Assembly (NCBI GenBank): GCA_037127315.1
Contig: JBBBDQ010001027.1
Coordinates: forward strand, 2,899,501 to 2,963,500
Origin: Ascarosepion bandense
Taxonomy: Eukaryota; Mollusca; Cephalopoda; Sepiida; Sepiidae
Direction of reading: 5' to 3'
DNA: 64,000 nt
Shown here: positions 19,899 to 31,640 of the stretch, in pieces
How positions within the stretch are numbered: the stretch's first letter is position 1
How the letters are laid out: each line of letters begins with the position of its first letter
Position numbers and translations under genes: made by a program
The notes under the pieces: generated by a model
Databases searched by the model: none
What the model saw: the letters and a program-made list of their open reading frames with translations, nothing else
Told to the model about the DNA's origin: nothing

Positions 19899-20830
19899 CA
19901 TTAAATACATCAGACGTTATAAATAAAATTTAAATCTCAGCGTTTCTCTATCTTTAACGTTTCGATAAAAATTGTAACCACTATTTTGTTGCCTTTTTCT
20001 CTTTTTGTTCTTTGTTATGTAGACGATCGTTTTCATAAGTAAAACGGTGATTAACAGTTAAATCTCTGGATCATGTAGAACAGACTTTGCCTTAGAAAGG
20101 TGATTCCCAGCACACAGGGGGGACAATTTGATTTTTTAGGGGGGCAATTCGATTGTTAGGTGTTTTTCTAATAAAAGTCTTTGTTCTTTTGATCTATTAA
20201 CCCTAACATCCCAATAAATAAAAATTTAGCAATGTTACATATATTTTCATTCGTCATTTGTCTCGGATTTTTAAATTACCATCGATTGCACTGCCACCTG
20301 GTGAATAACTTCCATTTTAAAATAATTTTAGAACTTCATTTTGTAAAGTTTCCAAATCCTTCGTACATTCTGTGTTCATGGCATTAAAATTACTTTTCTG
20401 AAATAAAAGTACAATTATTACTTTAATTAAAAGTATTTTTCTATATTCTAGATTTCCAAATGGCTGTATTATAATATTATACCCGATTTTTACTTGTAAT
20501 ATTCTTAGTTGCCAAAATTCTTGCATTATCGCCTTTCATATGTCAAGTTTATTTCCAATTTTATTGTGTTAACAGTTAACTTAACGTTAAAAACTCTTAA
20601 AGTGTAATTTACTGCATAAGATTTCTCATTTATTTATTTCAGTTAATATCCTTATGCACAAAATGAGTAGTGCTTAAAAGAAGAAAGTTTGTCAGTATTC
20701 GGAGGAATATCTAAAATTTGGTTTCATACCTGCTTTTCATGATGACCGGTCACCTTTCCGTCTCTTATGCCAACAATGCTTGACCAATGAATTTGAGCCT
20801 TAAACAAACTTTAAATTTTAAGTTTAAATT
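19899..20830. other. No gene seen
   Basis: AT-rich intergenic-looking sequence. A short G-rich stretch with AGGGGGG-type runs is at about 20117-20145. The largest open frame (69 codons, minus) shows no recognisable motif. Confidence 0.4.
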
Positions 20831-21195
20831 TTTTTTTTTTTAATCGTATCACCCCGAGCAAGGCGGTAACGCCACTGATGTGCAGGGGGCTACGTAATAG
20901 TGAAAAGATTGGAAAAGAGAAAGCCGGAAATCACATCCTAAACAGGGAACAAGGGATGAGCCTTTTAACCTGTTCAATAGACGTGGATGGAGTGTGAACC
21001 GGGCGATAGATAGATCTATCTACTCCAATTGAAAAACAAACAACAAAGTGAAAAGGTTGGAAAAGAGAAAGCCGGAAACCACATCCTAAACAGGGAACAA
21101 GGGATGAGCCTCTTAACCTGTTCAATAGACGTGGGTGGAGTGTGAACCGGGCGATAGATAAATCTATCTACTCCAAAAAAGCTTAAATCAAAGTA
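20831..21195 (-). mobile_element. LINE 3' end with internal 148-bp tandem duplication
   Basis: On the minus strand it ends in TTGCTCGGGGTGATACGATT followed by A's, the 3' signature of the CR1-like LINE family here. Upstream, a segment starting TGAAAAGATTGGAAAAGAG is present twice (20901 and 21049, period 148 bp), each containing GGGAACAAGGGATGAGCC. Only 3' UTR sequence is present. Confidence 0.7.
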
Positions 21196-21420
21196 TTGGT
21201 GTTTAAGCATCACCTAAAACGAAGTTCACTTATATATCAACATATGGGATAGTGGATATCAGGATTCTAGAGGTGATTAGGTGGGGCATGTCCAAAAAAG
21301 GTTGGGAAACACTTCCCTAGAAGTGATTGATTTGTTTTTTACGGTTTACCAGGAAGTTATTTAGAGCTTGAAAATATTTTTAGATTGTAGGGTTTTTTTG
21401 CAAAAGGAATGCTCTTGTCG
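21196..21420 (-). repeat. SINE family B tail fragment
   Basis: At about 21322-21410 the sequence GATTGATTTGTTTTTTACGG, TTATTTAGAGC and GAAAATATTTTTAGAT matches the end of the SINEs at 39600 and 61430. The head is absent. Confidence 0.5.
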
Positions 21421-22110
21421 AATGTAACAAGGGAAAGCGTGAAGAAAGGACTAAGTATAAACTCCAGTAAGACTGAATGCACAGTCATCAGCAAAAAGAG
21501 GAGCCCAAAATGTCAACTATAGGTCGGAGAAACTAAATTAAAACAAGACGCATTGGGCATGGCCAAGGACAAATTTCAGAAGCTAACGAGAGTACTGAGA
21601 GATAAGAAAATCTCATTGTAAATTAAAAAAAAGTATGCTGCATTGCTATGTGATATCTGTCCTTCTGTATGGCAGTAAATGTTGGACGATCTCATCAAGG
21701 ATGAGGGAGAGGTTTGGGGCAGCAGAAAGATGGTTCTACAGAAGGATAATGAGGATACCATGGACTGAGCTCATGCCTAACGTTGAGGTGTTGGAGAGGA
21801 TGCAAACGAGATGAAAACTCATACTTAACATCAGGAAGAGACAGATGAGATTTCTGAACACATAATGAGGAAAGAGTGCCTGGAGAATCTAATACTCACA
21901 GGACCGTCAGAGGGAAAGTGAGACAGGGGAAAGCAATGCGAGACATAGTTGATACGCTTGAGCAAATGTATAGCGAAGCGTGGTTTGGATACCAAGAGTA
22001 AAAGTGTTCAGAGCAACAAGAGAAAGGGCCAAGTGGAATCCATCATAACGTATGTTCTGGTGGACACGGCACAGGAACATGAAGAAGAAAAAGAACAAGA
22101 AATTAGACTG
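21420..22110 (+). pseudogene. RTE-like reverse transcriptase, decayed 3' part
   Basis: Broken frames give a recognisable series: KTECTVISKK..PKCQ, MAKDKFQKLTRVLRDKKISL, then a YGSKCW-like block, then MRKECLENLILTGPSEGK, RATRERAKW and a GAA-rich tail. This is the C-terminal half of an RTE-type endonuclease-reverse transcriptase, in the same order as the copy at 56045-56833. Several frameshifts and stops separate the blocks, so it is dead. It is the same LINE family that seeded the 105-bp satellite. Confidence 0.75.
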
Positions 22111-22784
22111 AGAACACCGGTATACCGATTACCTCAGAAAGAAATGGCAAACTGCAGAAAAATATTCTGCCTAGCGATGTCGCGAATTTTTGTCGCCAAG
22201 TTGTTGTGGTTTGTTTGGGTTGGGAAGAAAGACACGGAAAACAAGAAGGTAGAATAACAGAACATATAAAATAAGAAGGTTAGTAATCAGAAAATAGAAG
22301 TGTAAATCCGAAGTGTCTAGTTACACTGCATCACAACTGCCTCTAGACTGCCTCACTGCTGCCACCCCGAAGTCAAGGAGATTAGTATTTATTGAGAGAG
22401 GAAGAGTCCATTCCTATAGATAGGGCACCATAACACCTAGTCAGTCATGGATCGAAAGAGACATAATCGTTCAAACGTATATCACGTATGGCACTGATAT
22501 TACGTTAGAGTTCAATACAATTATCTTTTTTCTGCCGCTTCGAGTCTCTTCTTAATCTGTGAGAAGACTGTCCAGAATTCACTGCTATATAGAAGTTAAG
22601 TAGAAAAAGGAAAAAATATATAGAGTTTGGTTATTGTAATGGGCGAAAATAATATCACATATCGGGTAAATAATATCACTTAGAAGAATGATTTGTTTTC
22701 CCATCTGAATTTCCCCGTTATGGGCATTATTATATTCGGGATATAACATCGGACGTAATGGAATGACTGAAAGGAAAAGGAATA
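22111..22784. other. Decayed SINE traces, no gene
   Basis: Fragments resembling family A SINE body appear at about 22126-22175 (CCGATTACCTCAGAAAGAAA) and 22437-22497 (TCACGTATGGCACT). The rest is unrecognised. Confidence 0.45.
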
Positions 22785-22980
22785 ACAAACATGATTGGTT
22801 CTCAGAGAAACTTTTATACCATCAAGACACACCAGACACTATAGATATATATATTTACACAAGCTCCTCGTAGAAAATAATATATCACAGCACAGTGCAA
22901 AGTTAACGAAAAGATAGTGTCTTAAATATAATATGGAGATACTGTGTTTCTGGAGAAGACATGTTTAAGAAGCAAGATTT
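22785..22980 (+). repeat. Dispersed repeat, copy shared with 28370-28556
   Basis: CAAACATGATTGGTTCTCAG, ATATGGAGAT and GTTTCTGGAGAAG align with the reverse complement of 28370-28556. Family unknown. Its short open frames are not conserved between the two copies. Confidence 0.55.
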
Positions 22981-23179
22981 AAACGATCCGGATATACCTA
23001 CTAGGCGGTTATTCTGAAATAATGAACTGATGAGTTTTTTCTCGTCGGCACCCGATCCCATCCGAGCATTGGAGTCATCGTCCACTCCCTTTAAACGCCT
23101 CCCCGCTAACTGATGGTGATAGTGGAATTAGCTCTGAAGGCCCAGCCTCCTCCTGAAGAGTCGTAAACAGGAATGACAG

Positions 23180-23440
23180 AGGATTGTGGGTGTTGGACGT
23201 GGCTTGGCGAGTCAGATTTTCTTGATAGCACGTCGTAGATCTTCTGCATGTTTAACGGTTGGACTCGAAAGTTTCGTCTTCCCCTCCGACCTCGGATGTT
23301 TCTTCTCTAGGAAGACCAATTCGCCATCTTCTGTCTTCCTGATCCTAATTTCATTTATTATCCTTTCTTCTCGTTCTCTTTTACTCTGTAAACCCCTTGG
23401 GCTGCAGTGGCATTATAGACTTGATTGGGGTGAAATGTCA
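23180..23440 (+). repeat. LINE-like 3' tail fragment
   Basis: It ends CAGTGGCATTATAGACTTGA, TTGGGGTGAAATG (about 23406-23436), matching the 3' end of the CR1-like LINEs. Sequence upstream is too diverged to assign. Confidence 0.45.
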
Positions 23441-24089
23441 AAATTTCGAAATGTCTGTTTTTTCTACAAATATGATTTTTTCAAAGAATAACAAATTCCG
23501 GTTCGTATTTGAATTTTGACAAATACGAACTAAAGATCATCAAAAAATTGTGTATAAATGATTTACCCAAAGTCTTCATACTTCCGATTTCAAATTTTCC
23601 GGTTTGTAGAATTCGCATCTATTCCATATAAATTATTGATTATCGGAAACTTTCTGACAATCGTGTTTCTCGCAGCATCGACCAAAACCGACGCGTTTAA
23701 TGGAAAGGTCGGCCGAATGCCTTCAAAGGAATACAAGACGAATATTGAAATAGAGAAAGGAACATTTATCTGCTAATCCACCTGCGATTGACTCGGGATT
23801 CTTGGAGACAACAGCTGGAAGTAAACAGGATTTTCCCAGAGTAGCCCACTTTGATGATTAATGCGGTTAAAATAGATTCGGATGTTGCGTATACAAGTCA
23901 TAATCCTCAGTGTAATAGCTTTGCTTGGAGCTTCTATTTCGAGATTACTGTTGGTTAGCTGTTTAGGATTTCGAAACATCTGACTAGATTCAAAAACAAA
24001 ATATGGGGATTTTTTTCGCTACAATATATTTTAGAATATGCATCAATATACTTAGTTAATTTTTACATAAGGATTTTAATAATAATGTG
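23441..24089. other. No gene seen
   Basis: Unique-looking AT-rich DNA with short open frames on both strands (72 codons plus at 23558, 68 codons minus at 23773) that show no recognisable domain. Confidence 0.4.
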
Positions 24090-27000
24090 AATGAATATCT
24101 GAAAGTTGCTTTCCGAAAATTAAACGGAATATTAAGGAATAAGAAAATTGAATAAGAAACAAAAAACGAGTACTGACATCTTATGTAATATCAGTCCTCC
24201 TATATGGCAGTGAATGCTGGACAATCTCCTCACAGATGAAGAAGAGATTTGAAGCAACAGAAACAAAGAAAAGAGTACTGAACTGTTACGTAATATCAGT
24301 CCTCCTATATGGCAGTGAATGCTGGACAATCTCCTCACAGATGAAGAAGAGATTTGAAGCGACAGAAACAAAGAAAAGAGTACTGAACTGTTACGTAATA
24401 TCAGTCCTCCTATATGGCAGTGAATGCTGGACAATCTCCTCACAGATGAAGAAGAGACTTGAAGCAACAGAAACAAAGAAAAGATTACTGAACTGTTACG
24501 TAATATCAGTCCTCCTATATGGCAGTGAATGCTGGACAATCTCCTCACAGATGAAGAAGAGACTTGAAGCAACAGAAACACAGAAAAGAGTACTGAACTG
24601 TTACGTAATATCAGCCCTCTTTATATGGCAGTGAATGCTGGACAATCTCCTCACAGATGAAGAAAAGACTTGAAGCAACAGAAACAAAGAAAAGAGTACT
24701 GAACTGTTACGTAATATCAGTCCTCCTATATGGCAGTGAATGCTGGACAATCTCCTCACCGATGAAGAAGAAGACTTGAAGCAACAGAAACAAAGAAAAG
24801 AGTACTGAACTGTTACGTAATATCAGTCCTCCTATATGGCAGTGAATATTGGACAATCTCCTCACAGATGAAGAAGAGACTTGAAGCAACAGAAACAAAG
24901 AAAAGAGTACTGAACTGTTACGTAATATCAGTCCTCTTTATATGGCAGTGAATGCTGGACAATCTCCTCACAGATGAAGAAGAGACTTGAAGCAACAGAA
25001 ACAAAGAAAAGACTACTGAACTGTTACGTAATATCAGTCCTCCTATATGACAGTGAATGCTAGACAATCTCCTCACAGATGAAGAAGAGACTTGAAGCAA
25101 CAGAAACAAAGAAAAGACTACTGAACTGTTACGTAATATCAGTCCTCCTATATGGCAGTGAATGCTGGACAATCTCCTCACAGATGAAGAAAAGACTTGA
25201 AGCAACAGAAACAAAGAAAAGACTACTAAACTGTTACGTAATATCAGTCCTCCTATATGGCAGTGAATGCTGGACAATCTCCTCACAGATGAAGAAGAGA
25301 CTTGAAGCAACAGAAACAAAGAAAAGACTACTAAACTGTTACGTAATATCAGTCCTCCTATATGGCATTGAATACTGGACAATCTCCTCACAGATGAAGA
25401 AGAGACTTGAAGCAACAGAAACAAAGAAAAGACTACTAAACTGTTACGTAATATCAGTCCTCCTATATGGCAGTGAATGCTGGACAATCTCCTCACAGAT
25501 GAAGAAGAGACTTGAAGCAACAGAAACAAAGAAAAGACTACTGAACTGTTACGTAATATCAGTCCTCCTATATGGCAGTGAATGCTGGACAATCTCCTCA
25601 CAGATGAAGAAAAGACTTGAAGCAACAGAAACAAAGAAAAGACTACTAAACTGTTACGTAATATCAGTCCTCCTATATGGCAGTGAATGCTGGACAATCT
25701 CCTCACAGATGAAGAAGAGACTTGAAGCAACAGAAACAAAGAAAAGACTACTAAACTGTTACGTAATATCAGTCCTCCTATATGGCATTGAATACTGGAC
25801 AATCTCCTCACAGATGAAGAAGAGACTTGAAGCAACAGAAACAAAGAAAAGACTACTAAACTGTTACGTAATATCAGTCCTCCTATATGGCAGTGAATGC
25901 TGGACAATCTCCTCACAGATGAAGAAAAGACTTGAAGCAACAGAAACAAAGAAAAGACTACTAAACTGTTACGTAATATCAGTCCTCCTATATGGCAGTG
26001 AATGCTGGACAATCTCCTCACAGATGAAGAAGAGACTTGAAGCAACAGAAACAAAGAAAAGACTACTGAACTGTTACGTAATATCAGTCCTCCTATATGG
26101 CAGTGAATGCTGGACAATCTCCTCACAGATGAAGAAGAGACTTGAAGCAACAGAAACAAAGAAAAGACTACTAAACTGTTACGTAATATCAGTCCTCCTA
26201 TATGGCAGTGAATGCTGGACAATCTCCTCACAGATGAAGAAGAGACTTGAAGCAACAAAAACAAAGAAAAGACTACTGAACTGTTACGTAATATCAGTCC
26301 TCCTATATGGCAGTGAATGCTGGACAATCTCCTCACAGATGAAGAAGAGACTTGAAGCAACAGAAACAAAGAAAAGACTACTGAACTGTTACGTAATATC
26401 AGTCCTCATATATGGCAGTGAATGCTGGACAATCTCCTCACCGATGAAGAAGAGACTTGAAGCAACAGAAACAAAGAAAAGACTACTGAACTGTTACGTA
26501 ATATCAGTCCTCCTATATGGCAGTGAATGCTGGAAAATCTCCTCACAGATGAAGAAGAGACTTGAAGCAACAGAAACAAAGAAAAGACTACTGAACTGTT
26601 ATGTAATATCAGTCCTCCTATATGGCAGTGAATGCTGGACAATCTCCTCACCGATGAAGAAGAGACTTGAAACAACAGAAACAAAGAAAAGACTACTGAA
26701 CTGTTACGTAATATCAGTCCTCATATATGGCAGTGAATGCTGGACAATCTACTCACAGATGAAGAAGAGACTTGAAGCAACAGAAACAAAGAAAAGACTA
26801 CTGAACTGTTACGTAATATCAGTCCTCATATATGGCAGTGAATGCTGGACAATCTCCTCACAGATGAAGAAGAGACTTGAAGCAACAGAAACAAAGAAAA
26901 GACTACTGAACTGTTACGTAATATCAGTCCTCATATATGGCAGTGAATGCTGGACAATCTACTCACAGATGAAGAAGAGACTTGAAGCAACAGAAACAAA

Positions 27001-27190
27001 GAAAAGACTACTGAACTGTTACGTAATATCAGTCCTCATATATGGCAGTGAATGCTGGACAATCTCCTCACAGATGAAGAAGAGACTTGAAGCAACAGAA
27101 ACAAAGAAAAGAATACTGAACTGTTACGTAATATCAGTCCTCATATATGGCAGTGAATGCTGGACAATCTTCCACAGATGAGGAATTGAC
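24090..27190 (+). repeat. 105-bp satellite derived from RTE reverse transcriptase coding sequence
   Basis: About 28 tandem copies of a 105-bp (35-codon) unit whose plus-strand translation carries KKRLLNCYVISVLLYG, SECWTISSQM and KKRLEATET. The same block occurs once in the RTE copy at 56390-56809 (ETKKRVLDCY..QYGSECWTIS..LEAAEM). The array begins in RTE sequence (about 24090, AFRKLNGILRNKK) and joins LEATE back to ETKKR, skipping the normal next residues (MWFYRRM). Because 105 is a multiple of 3, one frame stays open for 700 codons (25079-27181) and an antisense frame for 483. It is a satellite, not a demonstrated gene: no start context, promoter or splice signal is evident. Confidence 0.9.
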
Positions 27191-28369
27191 TTGAATTAGT
27201 AGATATGCGTTCGTACAATTGGATGCTGTGTATACCATGAATCAAACATTTGAACTACGACGAAGTTTTACTTAAAACGAAACAAATGGCAGATATTTTT
27301 TTAAAATCAGAAAGGTTTTATGAATTTTACAATCAATGTGCATCTTGAAGGTAAGAAGGTAGATAGAAACAGTAACCAGTTTTTACCCACAGTCGAAAAT
27401 ATAATAAAACACAAATGTCGACAGAAATAAAACCAAATGTTGATATAATTTCAATGCAACTCTGTTTTTGACAACATTTGTGGAAATGTTCTGAAACAAG
27501 GTTTTGGTATTTAAAACTTCCTCAAACAATTTCAATTCCACACAACGAACCGCTATTGTTGCTGAATTCACTGTTAGAAAATAGTTTTGAATCCATTGTC
27601 CGATTATTTCGGAATTCATTTTTCGTTTCATTGGCGATCTCCGATTGTAAGGTTTCTCTTTTTTCTTGTCGGTCATGGCCTTTATAACTTTGATTCCTAC
27701 AGCTTTTTCCGGATTCGCTTATTGCTTTTAATAAGGATTCCGTTTCATGCTTCAGATGTCCTCTACGCATCCATATCTTTTCTGCAATTTCTTCAGTTTT
27801 CCTCACTGCAGATGTAATACTTTTTTCTCTTTTTGTGTGTGTGGGGGTCTTCCATTTTGGAATTTTTTATCTCTTTATCATCCACTTTCGTCTACGGTAT
27901 ATGTTCTTTACCCTAACTAGTCTCTCATCATTATTTTATAAATCCTAATAGTAACTGAATTAACGTACCCCCCCCCCCCATTACTAACGACGACCCATTT
28001 TTTAAAAATTTTAACATATCTCGATGTAAGGATACAAAAGAGTGATACACTCATTTTGGTCGAGATAAGTCACGTGGGTCTGTAACACCCGCTTACTGAA
28101 AGTGGTCATTCATTAATTCAGTCATTCATTCAGCTTATGGTATCAAGACTCATGTGTTTTTAGTTCTGCCCGAGTTTCCACAAGTACTACAGCTCATAAG
28201 CTCATGGAACCGTTTTCCTTTGCGAATATTCTTCCCCAGATATAGACAGTTCGCATTCCCCAGTCTGCAAAAGAAAACCCCAAAACTAGCCGTTTTCTGT
28301 TTCAAGGAATTTGTTCTTGTTTCGGACATAGTACATGAATTCGGCCAGTTGGAATCTTCAGTTCTTAGC
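27191..28369. other. No gene assigned; short open frames
   Basis: Overlapping short open frames (94 and 97 codons on the minus strand near 27383-27806, 109 codons plus at 28154) have mixed composition and no motif that I recognise. A C-run lies at about 27968-27979. I see no splice-bounded exon that I would defend. Confidence 0.35.
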
Positions 28370-28560
28370 ATGGCTTCTCCAGAAACACTGAAGAATCTCC
28401 ATATTTTATGTAAGACCCACTCTTTTCGTTCTACTTTTATTTTACTTGCCGTCTTGATCATTCTCTGCATGGGACATGTGTAAATAATGCATACATAGCT
28501 TTGTGTGTGTAGTAGTATAAACGTCTCACTGAGAACCAAGCATGTTTGTCATTCCTGTTT
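28370..28560 (-). repeat. Dispersed repeat, second copy of the 22785 family
   Basis: The reverse complement aligns with 22785-22980 (CAAACATGCTTGGTTCTCAG, AAATATGGAGATTC, GTTTCTGGAGAAG). Confidence 0.55.
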
Positions 28561-29297
28561 GTTTCAGCTATTTTGTTCCCTCTCGTGAAATAAGATTTCA
28601 TGAATAGAATAATACACATGATGGAGGAAGTTCAAATGGGAGAATGAAGATTTTTCCGTGGCTCTCTTCCGTTATATCGGCTTTCCTTCTTAGATATAAA
28701 ATCTGCTACTGTGTTGGCTTTATAATTCAGCTTTCTCGGTTCTTCGCATGTCCTGTCTAAGAAGGGTCCAGAGTATCTTATAAGGGAAACTGACCATGGA
28801 ATTATTCTTTGATCCAAGTTCTGCTTCAGAGTTAAGAGTTTCTAATTCAAGTGTTCGAAAGCAGTTTTTTGTGACCTTTTCATTGATCCTATTCTACATG
28901 ATTGAATCGTGACATTATCCGTATCGTATTATCCGTTTATTTAACTAATCTCGTCTTAGTAATTGACAATCGGATTAAAAATAAAATCAGATCAAGACAT
29001 CGATGGACCAGCTCGCCTATCAGCTGGACTTAGTGCAGCGATGGGATTTAAAGATAAAACGTCTGACACGTAAACGACTTCAAAGTCGTGTCCTGACGTT
29101 AGCACGAGGGTAACGACATTATATCAAAAATCAGAAACTGGCTGATCTTTGATCGAATGTTTGGACACTAATTTATGAAGAGAATCTCTTTTGAGAAGAT
29201 GTGTACCTCGTTTCAGAAAATATGATAGTCCTATTTTCTTTATCAAAAGTAGATGAGAACTATAGTTCAAAGGGAAATTAAAATGTTTTCAGTTTAG
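28561..29297. other. No gene seen
   Basis: Unrecognised sequence without strong repeats or open frames above 61 codons. Confidence 0.4.
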
Positions 29298-29385
29298 ATC
29301 AATCAGTTTTATTGCCATGCGTGATACACGCTTGAGTGATCATGTCTCGAAAGGGACATGACTGATTGGGTAGAAGATTGTCAAC
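29298..29385 (-). repeat. SINE family A 3' fragment
   Basis: TTGCCATGCGTGATACACGC and ATCATGTCTCGAAAGGGACA match the SINE tail. The body is cut off at about 29385. Confidence 0.75.
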
Positions 29386-29457
29386 AAAGCGGCAACCTGA
29401 AAAAGCAAAACTGCGTGGGGGTTTTAAGACTATGTAAAGTGTTGAATTTTTGGCTGA

Positions 29458-29458
<1 letters not shown>

Positions 29459-29509
<51 letters not shown>
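29459..29509. repeat. (TA)n microsatellite
   Basis: About 25 TA units. Confidence 0.95.
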
Positions 29510-29513
<4 letters not shown>

Positions 29514-29713
29514 GCTGGCTTCCGACTTATATTACAGTAAGTTCTTGAGATTAACGAAATGGACTTAGCAAGTTCTAGAGATTAACGAAATGGAATTAGC
29601 AAGCGACGTATTTAATTGATTTTTTTTAATATTATTGTTAATCGATACGCGTATTTGAGTATATACTGTTTAATTAAAAACATGGCTAAATAAATAAATT
29701 AAATGTATATATA

Positions 29714-29714
29714 A

Positions 29715-29765
<51 letters not shown>
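29714..29765. repeat. (GT)n microsatellite
   Basis: About 25 GT units. Confidence 0.95.
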
Positions 29766-29766
<1 letters not shown>

Positions 29767-29961
29767 TGCTAATATATTTTCATTATCAACGAGTATATTA
29801 CGGCTAGAGTTTGGTAGGCCTCTGTGTGCATGGTTAAAGAAATGTAACGTAAGTTTGTTACGTATGTTATTTTTTATCTAATATATATATATATATATAT
29901 ATTCATAAGCGCTGGGATATATAGAACACTTGCTTATGTTTCCTCATAAAGAATCGGCTAA

Positions 29962-29962
<1 letters not shown>

Positions 29963-30015
<53 letters not shown>
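29963..30015. repeat. (TA)n microsatellite
   Basis: TA tract that abuts the Penelope-like fragment. A shorter TA tract lies at 29881-29902. Confidence 0.95.
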
Positions 30016-30017
<2 letters not shown>

Positions 30018-30312
30018 TCGATTGGAAAAGTGCGTCTCACCATATGTCCCCACATATATTCGTTCCAGTAATCCTGGACTTATTACAAGACCTACTCAGG
30101 CCGTCCAGGAGTCAGCTACTGGTCAGCATTTGTTGAATAATCAGGATTCTGCTTCCATGTATAAGGACACTCGGTTCTCTATCTTGCATAGTGCTCAAAC
30201 CGCTTATAATTTGCGTGTTCTTGAAGCAATTTATTTGAAATTGCATCGTCCTAGTTTGTGCAGGAAGAAAGACAACTTTATACGATCATTGAGACTTTTG
30301 GAAGGACTGTGA
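30016..30312 (+). pseudogene. Penelope-like element: C-terminal GIY-YIG endonuclease fragment
   Basis: The open frame (plus, stop at 30310-30312) contains ATGQHLLNN, then NLRVLEAIYLKLHRPSLC and a basic end (RKKDNFIRSLRLL). The TGQHLL and LEAI.I...P.LC blocks are, from memory, the last part of the GIY-YIG nuclease that Penelope-like retroelements carry after their reverse transcriptase. The fragment starts abruptly at a TA microsatellite, so the GIY and YIG strands and the whole RT are missing. It is a 5'-truncated relic, not a working gene. Confidence 0.7.
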
Positions 30313-30509
30313 GTTACTTTTTTTTCCAATTTTATCAACTCTTGTGGAGATGTTGTTTACACCCACCTTACATTTTAATTATTTTAATAAGTTTAATTTT
30401 AAACGAGTTTCAACTTTCCTTCTATTGTAGTTAACTTTTGAATTTTTGTGTCCCGTCTATTATTACGAGTGCCAACAGATAGTGTGATGCAGAAAGAACT
30501 ACAGTCAAG
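30313..30509. other. Probable 3' flank of the Penelope-like fragment
   Basis: T-rich sequence after the stop codon. No other feature seen. Confidence 0.35.
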
Positions 30510-31640
30510 TGGTTAAGAGATGGGTATTGACATTGCATTTAAATCACTGGAGGTTGTAATCGTCACGAAAGTAAGAATATGGAAGAGAGTTCTACAAGCG
30601 GGAAGTGCGAGAAAAGAAGCTGATAGAGTAGAATTGTCGGCTGCATTTAGTTGATCTAACTGTGAATGAGTGGGACCCAGTTGCCAGTCTGGTTGCACGA
30701 GTAAACTCATGTGGTAGGGGCACCAGTGACTTAAGTTCGTCGGAGCAGAAGCCATGAAAATATTTATAGAACAGACAGAGGGAAGCCACATTCCGTCGGT
30801 GAATAAGTGGCTGGTCGAGCCGTCAATTCGGTACCTACCACATTACTGATTCTCCTTTGGAGCCTGTCGAAAACACTGATATGAACAGCAGGGAAGCCTG
30901 ACTATATATGACAGCAGTATTCCATGCACGGGCGGATGGTTGATTTGTATATGTGCAAGATGGATTCAGGTGGAAAAAACATCCTAGCACGACACAGTGA
31001 CCCAACCTTCCTAGCAGTGGATTTAGCTATTGACTCAATGTCATGATTCACTTGAGGTCGGGAGAGAAGGTAAGGCCGAGGAGGCGAAGTGTATTGCTCT
31101 CAGTAAGACTCGCTTGGTCCATGCTTATGGGAGGCGCAGGAGGGGTTGCCTGTGATAATTGACAGACAGCAGCTTGGTTTTAGACGCATTTACAAGCCAC
31201 TTCTTACCCCGTTCCACCACTGAGTGTAGATCCCTTTCAAGATCAGCAGCGAGGTTATGTTTGTCCGCCTCGTCGGGTTTCTTACAGATGCAGGAGTGAA
31301 TTGTGGTGTCATCTGCAGAGATGCCTACTTGACACTTGATCTTGTCTGGGAGATCATTTATAAAAATAAGGAAGAGCGTCGGGCCTAGGATAGAACCCTG
31401 AGGGACACCAGCCTTTGTACCATTCATAACGACCTCTATTAAGCGGTTAGATAAGAAGGATTGAATTAGATCAAGCAACCGTCCAGTGATACCGTAACTC
31501 CGTAGCTTGCGTAGAAGGTCAGCGTGCTAAACCCTACCAAAAGCCTTGGAGATATCTAGGGCAACAGCTTATCAAGGGACTGGTATATATACTCCGTGAT
31601 GGTCGTTAGCATATCGGCTTTGGTCCCGGCGAATCGGAAG
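30510..31640 (-). pseudogene. CR1/Jockey-type LINE, 3' half of ORF2
   Basis: Minus-strand relic. The RT palm block GVPQGSILGPTLF lies near 31409-31371, the catalytic motif reads SADDTT near 31319 (Y or F replaced by S), and KWLVNASKTKLLSVN is the post-catalytic block. Lower down come STIRPCMEYCCHI (near 30950), FYKYFHGFC and EFTRATRLATG (near 30690), the usual C-terminal zone of APE-type LINEs. Frames break between blocks, and the endonuclease and N-terminal RT are absent. Related relics lie at 35159, 37148, 44215 and 60790. Confidence 0.8.

Noticed and set aside
22985..23040. CTGATGAG on the plus strand near 23028
   Set aside because: It is followed by T-rich sequence and CGTCGGCACC, with no GAAAC and no stems, so it is probably a chance match.
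24918..26369. 483-codon antisense frame with LLLQVSSSSVRRLSSIHCHI repeats as a secreted repeat protein
   Set aside because: Antisense of the RTE-derived satellite. The sense strand matches a known RT block, so the antisense frame is a by-product of the 105-bp period.
28150..28539. 129-codon minus-strand frame as a gene
   Set aside because: Part of it lies in a dispersed repeat shared with 22785-22980, where the frame is not conserved, and no domain or splice support is visible.
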